Source: Perkinsus olseni (Eukaryota > Perkinsozoa > Perkinsida > Perkinsidae). Taken from it: a stretch of DNA of 64,000 nucleotides. A model generated the notes under the pieces. The model was not told the DNA's origin. It did no database searches and saw nothing but the letters and a program-made list of their open reading frames with translations. Made by a program: the position numbers and the translations under genes. Of this stretch, positions 42,432 to 52,324 are shown in pieces; positions within the stretch are counted from its first letter, which is position 1, and the number at the start of each line of letters is the position of its first letter. Location of the stretch: the NCBI GenBank assembly GCA_013115135.1, contig JABANP010000024.1:62001-126000 (forward strand), in the 5' to 3' direction.

Positions 42432-44750
42432 TCAACACTGAGTAAGAGTAGTGTCAATAAGAATACCGGCCTTGATGTGAATCTCAGTCGGGCTCACAAT
42501 TGTACCCTGGATTTTGTTGATGTGGAACATATCCATCAACTTCTGGAGGATAGCGTCGTAGTTAGAGAACTCGATATCAGTGCCATCTACCTCATAGTCG
42601 CATCCGGCAGTTTGGCCGAGAACACTAAGAGTAGCACGTCCAGATTCGAAGTCAACGCTGAAGTCTTGGCCATACAAGTTACCGCAGTATTTACCGTTCA
42701 GACCCGCCGCCTGAGTAGTTGTAGTCGCCGCGCTTGTCGTAGATTCAGTAGTTGTCACCTTGACTGTCGTAGTAGTACTCACAGGCACGTTAGTGGTGAC
42801 GGTCTGGACGCTGGTAGTAGTCTCAGCACCGGTAGTGGAAGTCTCTGCACCGGTAGTGGTAGTCTCGGCACCGGTAGTGGAAGTCTCAGCACCGGTAGTG
42901 GAAGTCTCAGCACCGGTAGTGGTAGTCATGGGCGCTTTAGTGGTGCTCATGAATGCAGTACTGGTATGCTTAGTTGTAGTAGCAGGCGCCATAGTTGTTT
43001 GGACGCCGCATGCCACAGGCTCACCAGCACAGCCAGGATCTGTGGGCTCGAAGCAGATAGAACCGTCACTCTTCTTGATTAAACCAAAACAAACAGCTGG
43101 GGTCTGCCAGGACTTGCAGTAAGAGCCGTATTTTGAGTTAGCACATCCACTCACATCAGAACACACCTGAGAGCACAAACCTTGAGCGCTGGAAGTGGTA
43201 CTCTCAGCACTTGAGGTAGTACTCATAGTGGTGGTCTCAGCGCTCACAGGACCAGTAGTGGTAGTCTCAGCGCTCACAGGACCAGTAGTGGTAGTCTCAG
43301 CGCTCACAGGACCAGTAGTGGTAGTCTCAGCGCTCACAGGACCAGTAGTGGTAGTCTCAGCGCTCACAGGACCAGTAGTGGTAGTCTCAGCGCTCACAGG
43401 ACCAGTAGTGGTAGTCATGGCACCGGTAGTGGAAGTCATAGCACCGGTAGTGGAAGTCACAGCACCAGTAGTGGAAGTCACAGCACCAGTAGTGGAAGTC
43501 ATAGCACCGGTAGTGCTGGTCTCAGCACCGGTAGTGCTAGTCTCAGCACCGGTAGTGCTAGTCTCAGCACCGGTAGTGGAAGTCATAGCACCGGTAGTGG
43601 AAGTCATAGCACCGGTAGTGGAAGTCATAGCACCGCTAGTGCTACCGGTAGTGGAAGTCATAGCACCGGTAGTGCTACCGGTAGTGGAAGTCATAGCACC
43701 GGTAGTGGTGGTCTCAGCACCGGTAGTGGAAGTCATAGCACCGGTAGTGGAAGTCATAGCACCGGTAGTGGAAGTCACAGCACCGGTAGTGGAAGTCACA
43801 GTACCGGTAGTGGAAGTCACAGCACCGGTAGTGGAAGTCATAGCACCGGTAGTGGAAGTCATAGCACCGGTAGTGCTAGTCTTAGTACCGGTAGTGGAAG
43901 TCATAGCACCGGTAGTGCTAGTCTTAGCACCGGTAGTGCTAGTCTTAGCACCGCTAGTGGAAGTCTCAGCACCGGTAGTGGAAGTCATAGCACCGCTAGT
44001 GGAAGTCATAGCACCGCTAGTGCTACCGGTAGTGGAAGTCATAGCACCGCTAGTGCTACCGGTAGTGGAAGTCATAGCACCGGTAGTGGTGGTCTCAGCA
44101 CCGGTAGTGGTGGTCTCAGCACCGGTAGTGGAAGTCATAGCACCGGTAGTGGAAGTCATAGCACCGGTAGTGGAAGTCATAGCACCGGTAGTGCTAGTCT
44201 CAGAACCGGTAGTGCTAGTCTCAGAACCGGTAGTGCTAGTCTCAGCACCGGTAGTGGAAGTCATAGCACCGGTAGTGGTAGTCTCAACACCGGTAGTGGA
44301 AGTCATAGCACCGGTAGTGGTAGTCTCAGCACCGGTAGTGGAAGTCATAGCACCGGTAGTGGAAGTCATACTACCGGTAGTGGAAGTCATAGTACCGGTA
44401 GTGGTAGTCTCAGCACCGGTAGTGGTAGTCATGGGCGCTTTAGTGGTGCTCATGAATGCAGTACTGGTATGCTTAGTTGTAGTAGCAGGCGCCATAGTTG
44501 TTTGGACGCCGCATGCCAGAGGCTCACCAGCACAGCCAGGATCTGTGGGCTCGAAGCAGATAGAACCGTCACTCTTCTCGATTAAACCAAAACAAACAGC
44601 TGGGGTCTCCCAGGACTTGCAGTAAGAGCCGTATTTTGAGTTAGCACATCCACTCACATCAGAGCACATCTGAGAGCACGGATCCTCAGTGGCCGACACG
44701 AGGGAAAGTGCGGTAGCAAATATCGAGAAGGAAACGGTTAGAGAACGCAT
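42432..44750 (-). CDS. secreted mucin-like protein, expanded copy
   Basis: 772 residues in one exon. It has the same signal peptide and first cysteine-rich domain as the short copy. A long Ser/Thr tract (about residues 110-525) follows, built mainly of 7-residue units (GAMTSTT, GAETTTT, GAETSTT) with interspersed STSGAM variants, then six 10-residue GPVSAETTTT units. A second cysteine-rich domain (about 535-610) follows, then a short Thr linker and the C-terminal domain. From the second cysteine domain to the end it is nearly the whole short protein, so this gene arose by duplicating the N-terminal domain plus repeat growth. The product should be densely O-glycosylated and secreted or surface-bound. 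The opposite strand is also open over much of the repeat. Confidence 0.87.
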   Translation of the reverse strand: MRSLTVSFSIFATALSLVSATEDPCSQMCSDVSGCANSKYGSYCKSWETPAVCFGLIEKSDGSICFEPTDPGCAGEPLACGVQTTMAPATTTKHTSTAFMSTTKAPMTTTTGAETTTTGTMTSTTGSMTSTTGAMTSTTGAETTTTGAMTSTTGVETTTTGAMTSTTGAETSTTGSETSTTGSETSTTGAMTSTTGAMTSTTGAMTSTTGAETTTTGAETTTTGAMTSTTGSTSGAMTSTTGSTSGAMTSTSGAMTSTTGAETSTSGAKTSTTGAKTSTTGAMTSTTGTKTSTTGAMTSTTGAMTSTTGAVTSTTGTVTSTTGAVTSTTGAMTSTTGAMTSTTGAETTTTGAMTSTTGSTTGAMTSTTGSTSGAMTSTTGAMTSTTGAMTSTTGAETSTTGAETSTTGAETSTTGAMTSTTGAVTSTTGAVTSTTGAMTSTTGAMTTTTGPVSAETTTTGPVSAETTTTGPVSAETTTTGPVSAETTTTGPVSAETTTTGPVSAETTTMSTTSSAESTTSSAQGLCSQVCSDVSGCANSKYGSYCKSWQTPAVCFGLIKKSDGSICFEPTDPGCAGEPVACGVQTTMAPATTTKHTSTAFMSTTKAPMTTTTGAETSTTGAETSTTGAETTTTGAETSTTGAETTTSVQTVTTNVPVSTTTTVKVTTTESTTSAATTTTQAAGLNGKYCGNLYGQDFSVDFESGRATLSVLGQTAGCDYEVDGTDIEFSNYDAILQKLMDMFHINKIQGTIVSPTEIHIKAGILIDTTLTQC
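43240..44430. repeat. coding minisatellite: 30-bp and 21-bp tandem units
   Basis: Bases 43240-43415 hold six near-identical 30-bp units (CGCTCACAGGACCAGTAGTG...). Bases 43416-44430 hold about 45-50 units of 21 bp close to CACCGGTAGTGGAAGTCATA. Both unit lengths are multiples of three, so unit gain or loss keeps the mucin frame. Confidence 0.9.
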
Positions 44751-45206
44751 TTGATAACTTTAAAATAACTTAAATGAATACGACAGGAAAAATGAATAAG
44801 AACAACTGAATAATACGTAACGTGAAAGCCAGCCCTTATAGCTATAACGAAAATCTAGCTTGCCGCCGCAAAATAAACAGACAAGATATTTTGTGATGAC
44901 ACTGTCTACCGGGATGATACAACTCGCCGAGCAAATGGAACGTTCACGGGGGTACCGTAGAATTGGTAAGCCGAGCTTGGAATCAACGAGGAACGCATCG
45001 TTCGCACAAGCGACGCATGTTGCACGAGGAGACAGCTAATCGCTGTTTTTGATTGAGTATCTTGTGTGGTGGAGATTTACTTTACAGCTCGAGGCTATGC
45101 ACCACATACTCATCGTTCAAATGCTCGTCTGTCCTCTGTTGTTTCTATCAGCAGTTCATTGACGTTGTTCTGTAGGTTTTTACAAACTTAAATTTTCAGT
45201 ATTAAC
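44751..45206. promoter_or_regulatory. shared divergent promoter, copy 2
   Basis: Counterpart of 38381-38866. The 150 bp next to the dehydrogenase ATG are nearly unchanged, while the middle has diverged strongly. Conservation of the ends but not the middle marks candidate control elements for each gene. Confidence 0.6.
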
Positions 45207-46184
45207 ATGTCTTCATCTTGTAATAATAATATGAAGGTCACTTTGATCGGTGCTTCTGGTGCCATTGGCAAGCCACTTTCTATGTTGTTGAAGATAAACC
45301 CCCTGATCACGGAGTTGGCTCTTTACGATGTTCATCAGGCTCGTATTCCCGTCCCTGGTATCGCTGCTGATAATTCTCATATCAACACTCCCGCTAAGGT
45401 GAGAGGATACGTGGACCCCGAGCATCTCCCTGAGGCTGTCACTGGAAGCAGCGTCATCGTTGTATGTGCTGGTATCGCTCAAAAACCCGGTATGTCTCGC
45501 GAGGATCTCTTTGGTGTTGATGCCGGTATCATGCGTGACATCGCAACAACTTGCGCTAAATATGCCCCGAATGCTATCATGTGCATCATGTCGAATCCCG
45601 AGACTTCACTCGTTCCTCTCACTGCTGAGATCTACAAGAAGGCCGGAGTCTATGACCGCAAGAAGCTCCTCGGCATCACAACTCTCGATGTGACTCGTGC
45701 TCGAACCTTCTACGCAGAAGCTACTGGGCTTGATGTGGAGAAGGTTGATGTTCCAGTCGTCGGTGGCCACGGCGGCTGTGCTATTCTTGCTCTCTTCTCT
45801 CATGCTACACCTTACGTCAAGTTGGATGAGAAGACCATCGAGGCTTTGGATGAACACGTCCAGACTGCTGTCACTGAAGTCGTCGATGCTCTCGCTGGTG
45901 CAGGTTCAGCCTCTCTGTCTATGGCCTACTCTGCTGCTGAGTTGGTTGACGTCGTCATCCGTGGCTTGAAAGGAGGACAGCACACTTCGGCCTGTGCCTA
46001 CGTCAACTGGCCTTACCAAGGCTGTGACTTCTTCGCCCAGGTTACCAACTTTGGTCCTCAGGGTATCGAAGGAGTACAAAAAATTGACAACTTGAGCCCA
46101 TTCGAAGAGAAGAGGATGACCGAGTCTGTTGAGAAGGTGAAGGAGGACGTGAAGAAGGGTGTGGAGTACGCAGAGTCGCATTAA
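45207..46184 (+). CDS. malate/lactate dehydrogenase family enzyme, copy 2 (Gln at the substrate-specificity position)
   Basis: 325 residues, about 99% identical to copy 1 at the DNA level. I see three changes in the protein: Leu to Arg in VVIRGLKGG, Ala to Thr in RMTESVEKV, and a C-terminus ending YAESH instead of YAADSH. All catalytic residues, including Gln92, Arg98, Asp161, Arg164 and His188, are identical, so the unusual Gln is fixed in both copies. High identity including flanks means a recent duplication or ongoing gene conversion. Same divergent arrangement with a mucin gene as copy 1. Confidence 0.9.
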   Translation: MSSSCNNNMKVTLIGASGAIGKPLSMLLKINPLITELALYDVHQARIPVPGIAADNSHINTPAKVRGYVDPEHLPEAVTGSSVIVVCAGIAQKPGMSREDLFGVDAGIMRDIATTCAKYAPNAIMCIMSNPETSLVPLTAEIYKKAGVYDRKKLLGITTLDVTRARTFYAEATGLDVEKVDVPVVGGHGGCAILALFSHATPYVKLDEKTIEALDEHVQTAVTEVVDALAGAGSASLSMAYSAAELVDVVIRGLKGGQHTSACAYVNWPYQGCDFFAQVTNFGPQGIEGVQKIDNLSPFEEKRMTESVEKVKEDVKKGVEYAESH

Positions 46185-46572
46185 TAATAATACCAACAAC
46201 TTCATATTTTGTTTAATATTTAGTAGTATCCGCCTATTATTAGGATATTCAGTAGTAGTAGTTGCTACCATCTACTCTCATTATTATAAAGCTGTATTAT
46301 CAAGGCTTAGTGGGGCCTCCTATGAGACCTTGTCGAATAAACGCGGCTGCAAACAGAAACAGTGGCGATTTTGAATACTCATAGTGTTGTGTTTCAAAGT
46401 TGGAAGTGGTTGAGGAATGGTATTAGAACAGGCCAACCGTTGGCCGCCAACGTGTACCATCATCATCTTTCAGCCGCGCAGTGAGACTGGTCCGGGCGCT
46501 GCCGAGGTAACGCAACGAGTTCAATCCAACACACAAGCATCATCATCGCCATCACAACACGTTCGTATTGAT
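46185..46572. other. 3' flank of dehydrogenase copy 2
   Basis: Bases 46185-46330 repeat the flank of copy 1, which marks the right edge of the duplicated module. The rest shows nothing recognisable. Confidence 0.55.
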
Positions 46573-47767
46573 TCAGAGTAAATCTACCGCAGGTGCACTG
46601 TTAGACCTTGGAGCATCTAGGTTGCGGCTCATCTGTGATGTCTCTGTATCGAAGTCCTCTGCTGAGTGGTGCCGACGTCGGCCTAGTTTGCTACGTTGTT
46701 TCCCTCCGTAATTCGTAGTCGGTGTCCTGTCAAAAGGCATCGTGAATGACCGCTCAACTTTATGCTGATGTGGGGATGACAAAGGTTGAGGTAGCGCTCA
46801 CCCGCCTGTTGTTGCACACAGAGTTCTTCGAGCATCAAGCGAGGAGGTGGCAGTGTGCTCGTCTTCGCTATCACTTGTATCGGGGTTGTGCCCAACGACG
46901 GCGAAGCCACTGATGATACCTAGCTTGGCAATCGCTATCGGCTGGAAGTAGATGGAAACCCTATTCCGAGTCGCGGGATAGACGGGTTAGAGTTCGGTTC
47001 GGGTAGCTCACATGACTTCTTCGGGAACGATTCATGAACTTCGATTTCATCGCTGATTGAGCCGACCGGGAACGCCGACTTAACGGCAGTACTCGGGTTT
47101 TTGCTCGCTGCGGGCGCCCGCGCCGAGCCCTCAGCTTCGGTGTCCTTCGACGGTTCCTCGTTTTCTGAGCTACTCGATGATCCTGAATAAGGAGAATTTG
47201 AAGCCGGTAGAGGGACAAGATATCACACCAACTTTCTGTCGAATCAGCTGATGAGCTTGCATGCTCTCTGGTTGTTCTCTCCGGAGCTGATACTCGCAAA
47301 GACTCAACCTGTTCGTTCTTAGCCATGACCTTCTCCCTTATCATGCGTGCCTTGGTTCTAATGAGTTTGGTGACTCGAGGGTCGTCAGGGTTGGTGTAGG
47401 TACTTAGAAACTGAAGGGGTCACCTCACAGTCAACCACCTCCCGCGAATGACAACAGTCTCCCCTCGAGCTCAATCGGTCGCAAGGGGATTGGAAGCTCA
47501 GAGGGCCTGCCTCAGCCGCTCCCAGTCGCTCTACACGCATCGACCCTAATAAGCCGGATTTTCCAGTCGTAGATTCATCGAGAGTTCCTCACTCTCAATT
47601 TCATAAGTCCGTACTATAATCAGCACCCACCGGACGTACCAGGAGGCGTTGGCTCGCATCGAAGTGTTCCCCACGTGCGCACTCTCGCCATAGTTCCATG
47701 CTGCCCTTTTCGAGCAGATGGTCGAGCAGCTCAAGACCCGCTAATATGTTCCGCCACGACGCAGACG
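46573..47767 (-). CDS. ENTH-like domain protein, N-terminal half of domain not found
   Basis: An exon at about 47630-47767 reads WRNILAGLELLDHLLEKGS, close to the central helices of epsin N-terminal homology domains (pattern WR-hydrophobic-x-x-L-x-LLDYLL-x-x-GS). A later exon (about 47250-47390) reads NPDDPRVTKLIRTKARMIRE, resembling the last ENTH helix. Ser/Glu-rich exons follow (46961-47190, PSKDTEAEGSARAPAASK) and a basic end (46573-46780). Epsins bind membrane inositides and clathrin adaptors in vesicle formation. The first ENTH helices should lie upstream of 47767 but I cannot find them, so the gene may be truncated or have a long intron. Confidence 0.42.
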
Positions 47768-48829
47768 ACGGGCTGACGGCGAAAGCCAGTAACTACGAGG
47801 CGAAGGGATAACCCCGTGGTTGGGGGCGATGCGACCGGTAGACTGTGTGGAAGGTCTAACTCAGAGTATGGTGCAGTTGTGATCGGTGGAGGGAGGGCAG
47901 TGGGTGCTCGGCACCTGCATTATGGCTTTGCGAGTAGCATGATCGCTATAAGTAGAGCGACAGATACGCTCGATGTCATGGGCATCGTGAGGGGTGCTCC
48001 CGCCACTGAAGTAGCCTGCGTGCTCATCGCAGCTCAGAAAACGTTCTGTTACCTGGAGGGGGGGCACGAGTCGACGAGAGCACGTTCATCATTCGAAGCA
48101 GGGATCGTCAGGTTCCAGTGTTGCGGTGCTAGCGATCACTACTGCAGCGGAAGCATGGCGAGAGGTTATGGACACTCGATAGCCGGTGGGGGGATCTTGG
48201 TCAACGGCATGACAAATCCGCGCACCTCCGCAGGGCTGAGGCCCCCTTCGACGGATCCTATTATTGAACGCTTCACCCACGACGACAACCGTCTAGAGGG
48301 ACTCCGGCTTGCGAACGAGGGCACGATATTGTCGGTCATACGATAACCACTACAATAGCGGAAACATCATCCCCGGACTATCCCTGGCAGAAACAATGCA
48401 GGCAAGTAGTCACGGGGCTCGCATGCAAACGCTGAGCTCAGTTCTCTAGGTTATATTGGAGATCACACAACTCGAGAAACGACAGTGAACGAGCGTCGTG
48501 GGGGCCGACCATCTCCGAAAGTCAAATGGGGCCTCGAAGCGATTGTACTAGATCGTCGAGGCATCTTGAAGGCGATTGCGGGTACCCCATATGATATGGT
48601 CCCTATACTAACGTATCTGGCGATGGTATCGTCGCCAACTTCTGCTAAGAGAATCTTGCCGAACCTCAGAACTGTCACAGCCCAAACGGGGCCTGCAGGT
48701 AACGCAAGGCTGGAACACGGTAGCCTCAAAAGGAACAGGGGATGGTGCTCACGAGGATTCCCCATCATGATTATGCTGCTCGACTTTGTAGCTTACTGAT
48801 AACCTCGCACACCCACTGGATGAATGGAC
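47768..48829. other. intergenic, no supported gene
   Basis: A plus-strand frame of 176 codons (47816-48346) is open but has no family motif, signal peptide or repeat, and its composition is unremarkable. Confidence 0.35.
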
Positions 48830-51633
48830 CACAACTCGGTATCTCCAACCTCTCGTCTGGAGAGTGAGCTCCCTGAGGACAGCACTAAGGCAGCCGCCGA
48901 GGACTGGCGAATCAGCAAGCACTTCTTTGACCCGGTGGAGCTGATGATGACCCCAGGCGACTCTCACCTTAACAGTAGGGCCGATGCTCACGCACTCCTT
49001 CACAGACAACAGCCGCGACATCAAGGTGCCGCACTCCAGCCCAGCATGTATAGTGTAGATGCGGGGGTCGGACGTCACAGGGCACGCACTGGCCACAACC
49101 TACAGCAGCGGCAGCATTACCAGGAGGGAATCAGCGATGTCTCGCGCTGATTGAAACTTTTTCGGGATGTTTTCCGCACAAGAACGTTCAAAAAGACCCT
49201 CCTCACCTTCAATAGCTCGGAGTTTCTATCAGGCTCCCACCCTGGGAACGGGCACAGGTTGCTCTCATTAACAGCGTTGAACTTTTCCCCGAGTTTGGTG
49301 AAATCTTTGCCTGAGCTCGGGCTCATGAACAGCATACCCCGACAGGCGCGGTTGCGCAGTGCACAAGACGAAGGGAGCTACTAAAGGCGCCAGGACCCAC
49401 CCAGAGAGCACATGGCCTCCATCGAAGTCGACCTCGGGAATACGTGCACCTCAAGGCAAAGATACCATCGACACTCAACTACCGGCTGGCCCCACCATCG
49501 CACAAGATTCCCCATTTCTCTCAGTACTCCGGACCACGCCGAGATTGCAGCTGGTCCTGACGAAATCGGGAGACATTGCAAGTGAAAGGCACTGCAGGTT
49601 TGAGAGGACTATAACGAACGTCAGCCTTGAAGCTCACTTCAGTTCACCATCTGTTCCTTCTTCAAACTCAATCACGCCGTGTGGGGCCTCCTCAACTAGG
49701 CTCAATAACTTCCCCGCAGACTCGACTGTGAAAGGGCTCTGTCAAGAACGTGAACTCGATGCGAGCAAGGAGCAGTCACCTCCACCAATGAGGCTGAAGG
49801 GTCTTCTACCAACTCGAGCGTGGCTGCTATCTCCAAGGGACACTCCCGCAGCATTTCCTGAAACGAACAACAAGATAACGCATCGAGAATCATGCCAAGT
49901 GAAGTGAGACCTCAAAGCATGCGGTGAGTGATTTCTTGACATCTGGCCATCGCTCCGTCGAAGTAACGATGACTGCTGACGCCTCGCGTGGTATAGCATT
50001 GGGGCCAGTACCACCATCTACACCCTCAATCAGTACAGAGGGCGATGTAACGGTGCACAAAAGTCTGAGGAAGAGCTATTGCACTACGGAACATGACGGC
50101 ACAAGTCGGATGGAGAGAACATATGCTAGCCCTAACAAGACGTAGTTATCACTTCCTCAGCACTTTGATACAGTTGAGACGTTCCTCGGCGATGTCGATG
50201 CCCGAGTGCCCTCCGAGGAAGCCCCTTAAGGACAGTCGATAACGTGCGAACCCGTCGGGAGCTGGCGCGCGCTGAAGGGGGAGCCAAAACCTGAGCAGTG
50301 CGGACACTCTTCCCTGATTGCACCTATATTCATGACAGGGCCACCCACTTATGCTCGAAGCCACCAGCGCTGCCAATGCATATCTCTCCGCCCTCCTCCG
50401 AATCAAGATTGATCATACGGCTGGCGGTCACTAACTGAGTCGACTGATGAGCAACTATGCCGAGGCAGCTGCGGCACCTTCGGGTCGGCTCCCTCAGCTC
50501 CTTCAAAATTAGTCTCCTCATTAGCAGTGAGAATGACTTCGAGAGGAGGGTCCCGAGGCATGACAGTGAGGGCCGCCAGTGCACCAGCTATACCGACTCC
50601 ATTGTCCGCACCTGTTAGGAGAGGGAGCATCAGCAGTCCGCTGAAGTATCCGTCAACAGCACTGCACCTAGAGTAGTCTCCTTAGCAGCCTTCAGCCACT
50701 GGCCATCTTCGGACATCCTCACATTGATCGGATCCTTCTCGAAGTCGTGCTTAGCTGAGGCGTTCCTGTGGAGCATACCAGGTACGACAGCCCCCGATCG
50801 GTGTGGAGCTCCGATCGTCAACGATCATCCCACTATCGCAGCAGACAGGAATGAAACGACCAAGGAATCTATCGACTACTCCTCGTACCAAGACTAAGGT
50901 GAGTATAACATTCCCCCTCCGCCGAGATCCCGGAGAGCAGCAGATGGTGCACTCTTACTGGCTGCATACAATATCCAGATGTCCCTGCAGCAGTACCGCA
51001 GCCGGCGTCTGTGAACTGCTCGAGCGAAGATAGACCTGCTGCTGATAATGAGATCATGGAGAGCAGTGTACCATAGCCCACATTTCCTGCGCTGTCCGTA
51101 TTGTAAACCCATCCATTGGCCTCTGCTACGGCCCTGAGGCACTTCCGTATCGGATCTAGACGCGAGAACTTGGCAGTACCGTCGAAGTCTGTACCTAAAG
51201 GAACGATCGAATACCTGGCTCGCTGACCGTTCTAGGACACCACGCCAGGATACGTAAGAGCTACATCAACACATCATGGAGGCAATCGATCAAGAAGAGA
51301 CATGTACTGATGGACAGAGGAGGATATCATCAAAAGCCAGTCACTGAACAAAATCATAAAGGAACTATAAGGGTTGCGACGTGTACTCCAGAAGACCACC
51401 ATAGTACTCGGTCTTGGTATGCTGAAGCACATAAGTGCATACTCCCAGAACGCCCCCACTGCCCGGGTATAGGGGGGAGAGGGGGCATCCCGCACGCCAT
51501 CCAAAAGCTTCTCAAGAACCTTCAAGTTCTCAGCTGATATGAACCGCCGACATACCTCCGAGGTGAAGGCAGCAGGCGATGGGGAGCCGAGAGCCATTAC
51601 AGGAAGGTGATGCCACCGGAAACAAGCTACCAA
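48830..51633 (-). CDS. pepD: M20C family aminoacyl-histidine dipeptidase (PepD-like)
   Basis: Many exons follow the PepD plan in order: FWEYALMCFSIPRPS (about 51430-51480), SRLDPIRKCLRAVAEANGW, metal-ligand block LLQGHLDIV (about 50980), KHDFEKDPINVRMSEDGQW, TTLGA/DNGVGIAGALAAL across an intron, LEVILTANEETNFEGAEG, LINLDSEEGGEICIGSAGG, LRGFLGGHSGIDIAEERL, VDGGTGPNAIPREASAV, TSCNLGVVRS, PFPGWEPDRNSELLK and IHAGLECGTL with VSIGPTV. These cover the His, Asp, Glu and second-domain His of the co-catalytic zinc peptidase. The family cleaves Xaa-His and other dipeptides and is best known from bacteria, so a eukaryotic version with about ten introns is notable. Exact ends are uncertain: the stop may lie 48749-48900 and the start near 51540-51633. 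Confidence 0.82.
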
Positions 51634-51790
51634 TGGGATGCCTCGACGAGGAAGTTAGGCTCAAAGAGGAAAACTGCAATCGGAGGCACTCTATCAGCGC
51701 CCGTATTCTCAACCAAACCAGCTATGACATCAAGGAAGCAGCATGGATAACACGCTCGAGCATGGTCAGTCGTTTAGGCAGGTGATATGT

Positions 51791-52313
51791 TCACTCTTCC
51801 TCTTCTTCCCCCTCCTCCTGAGACCCCTGTCCATTCTCCTCGTCGCCCCCCTCGATGGCCTCATCCACTACTCCTTGCCCGTCGCCACCGGTCGCAGCTC
51901 CGCCGGCCGTCTTCGGCATGACCCGCTCAAATCTCGTCCTCACGTCCTCGATATTTTCCTTATGTCTGGCAATAACCTCGTTTTGCATCTAGCCAAGAGA
52001 CCGCCTTCAACCCATTAAGAACAGACTGAGCTTCACCTCGGGGAAAGCCTTCAGCTCCTCTATCCAGTCCTTCCCTTGGGCCTGACAACATCCAACACCA
52101 TCTTCGAATCCACGATCCAAGACACCCAGCCAAGTTCTCGAGGCAGCCCCGGAATCCACACCAACGCTGTTACCCAGTCAGGACAGGCTGACCAAACCCC
52201 AAGCACCGACAACCTACAATGATCTGATCCACCACTGCGTTGAGCACCTTGAGCTCCTTCTCCACCTGCAGCTCGTACCTGATGCACACTTGTAATTCGT
52301 CTGCCGTTGCCAT
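51791..52313 (-). CDS. small coiled-coil protein with acidic tail, unknown
   Basis: ATG at 52313 (MATADELQVCIRYELQVEKE then LKVLNAVVDQIIV). After an intron WIEELKAFPE joins over a 49-nt intron to MQNEVIARHKENIEDVRTRF, and the protein ends in a Glu-rich tail at 51791. The heptad-like pattern and acidic end suggest a small helical scaffold or chaperone. I do not recognise the family. It shares strand and close spacing with its neighbours. Confidence 0.5.
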
Positions 52314-52324
52314 GTCATCTCTCT

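Noticed and set aside
42240..44430. CRISPR array
   Set aside because: Units are contiguous with no unique spacers; these are a coding minisatellite and a short AT-rich tandem repeat in a eukaryotic context.
47816..48346. Plus-strand 176-codon open frame as a gene
   Set aside because: No motif, signal peptide, repeat or coherent flanking exons; the length is reachable by chance in 64 kb of near-50% GC DNA.
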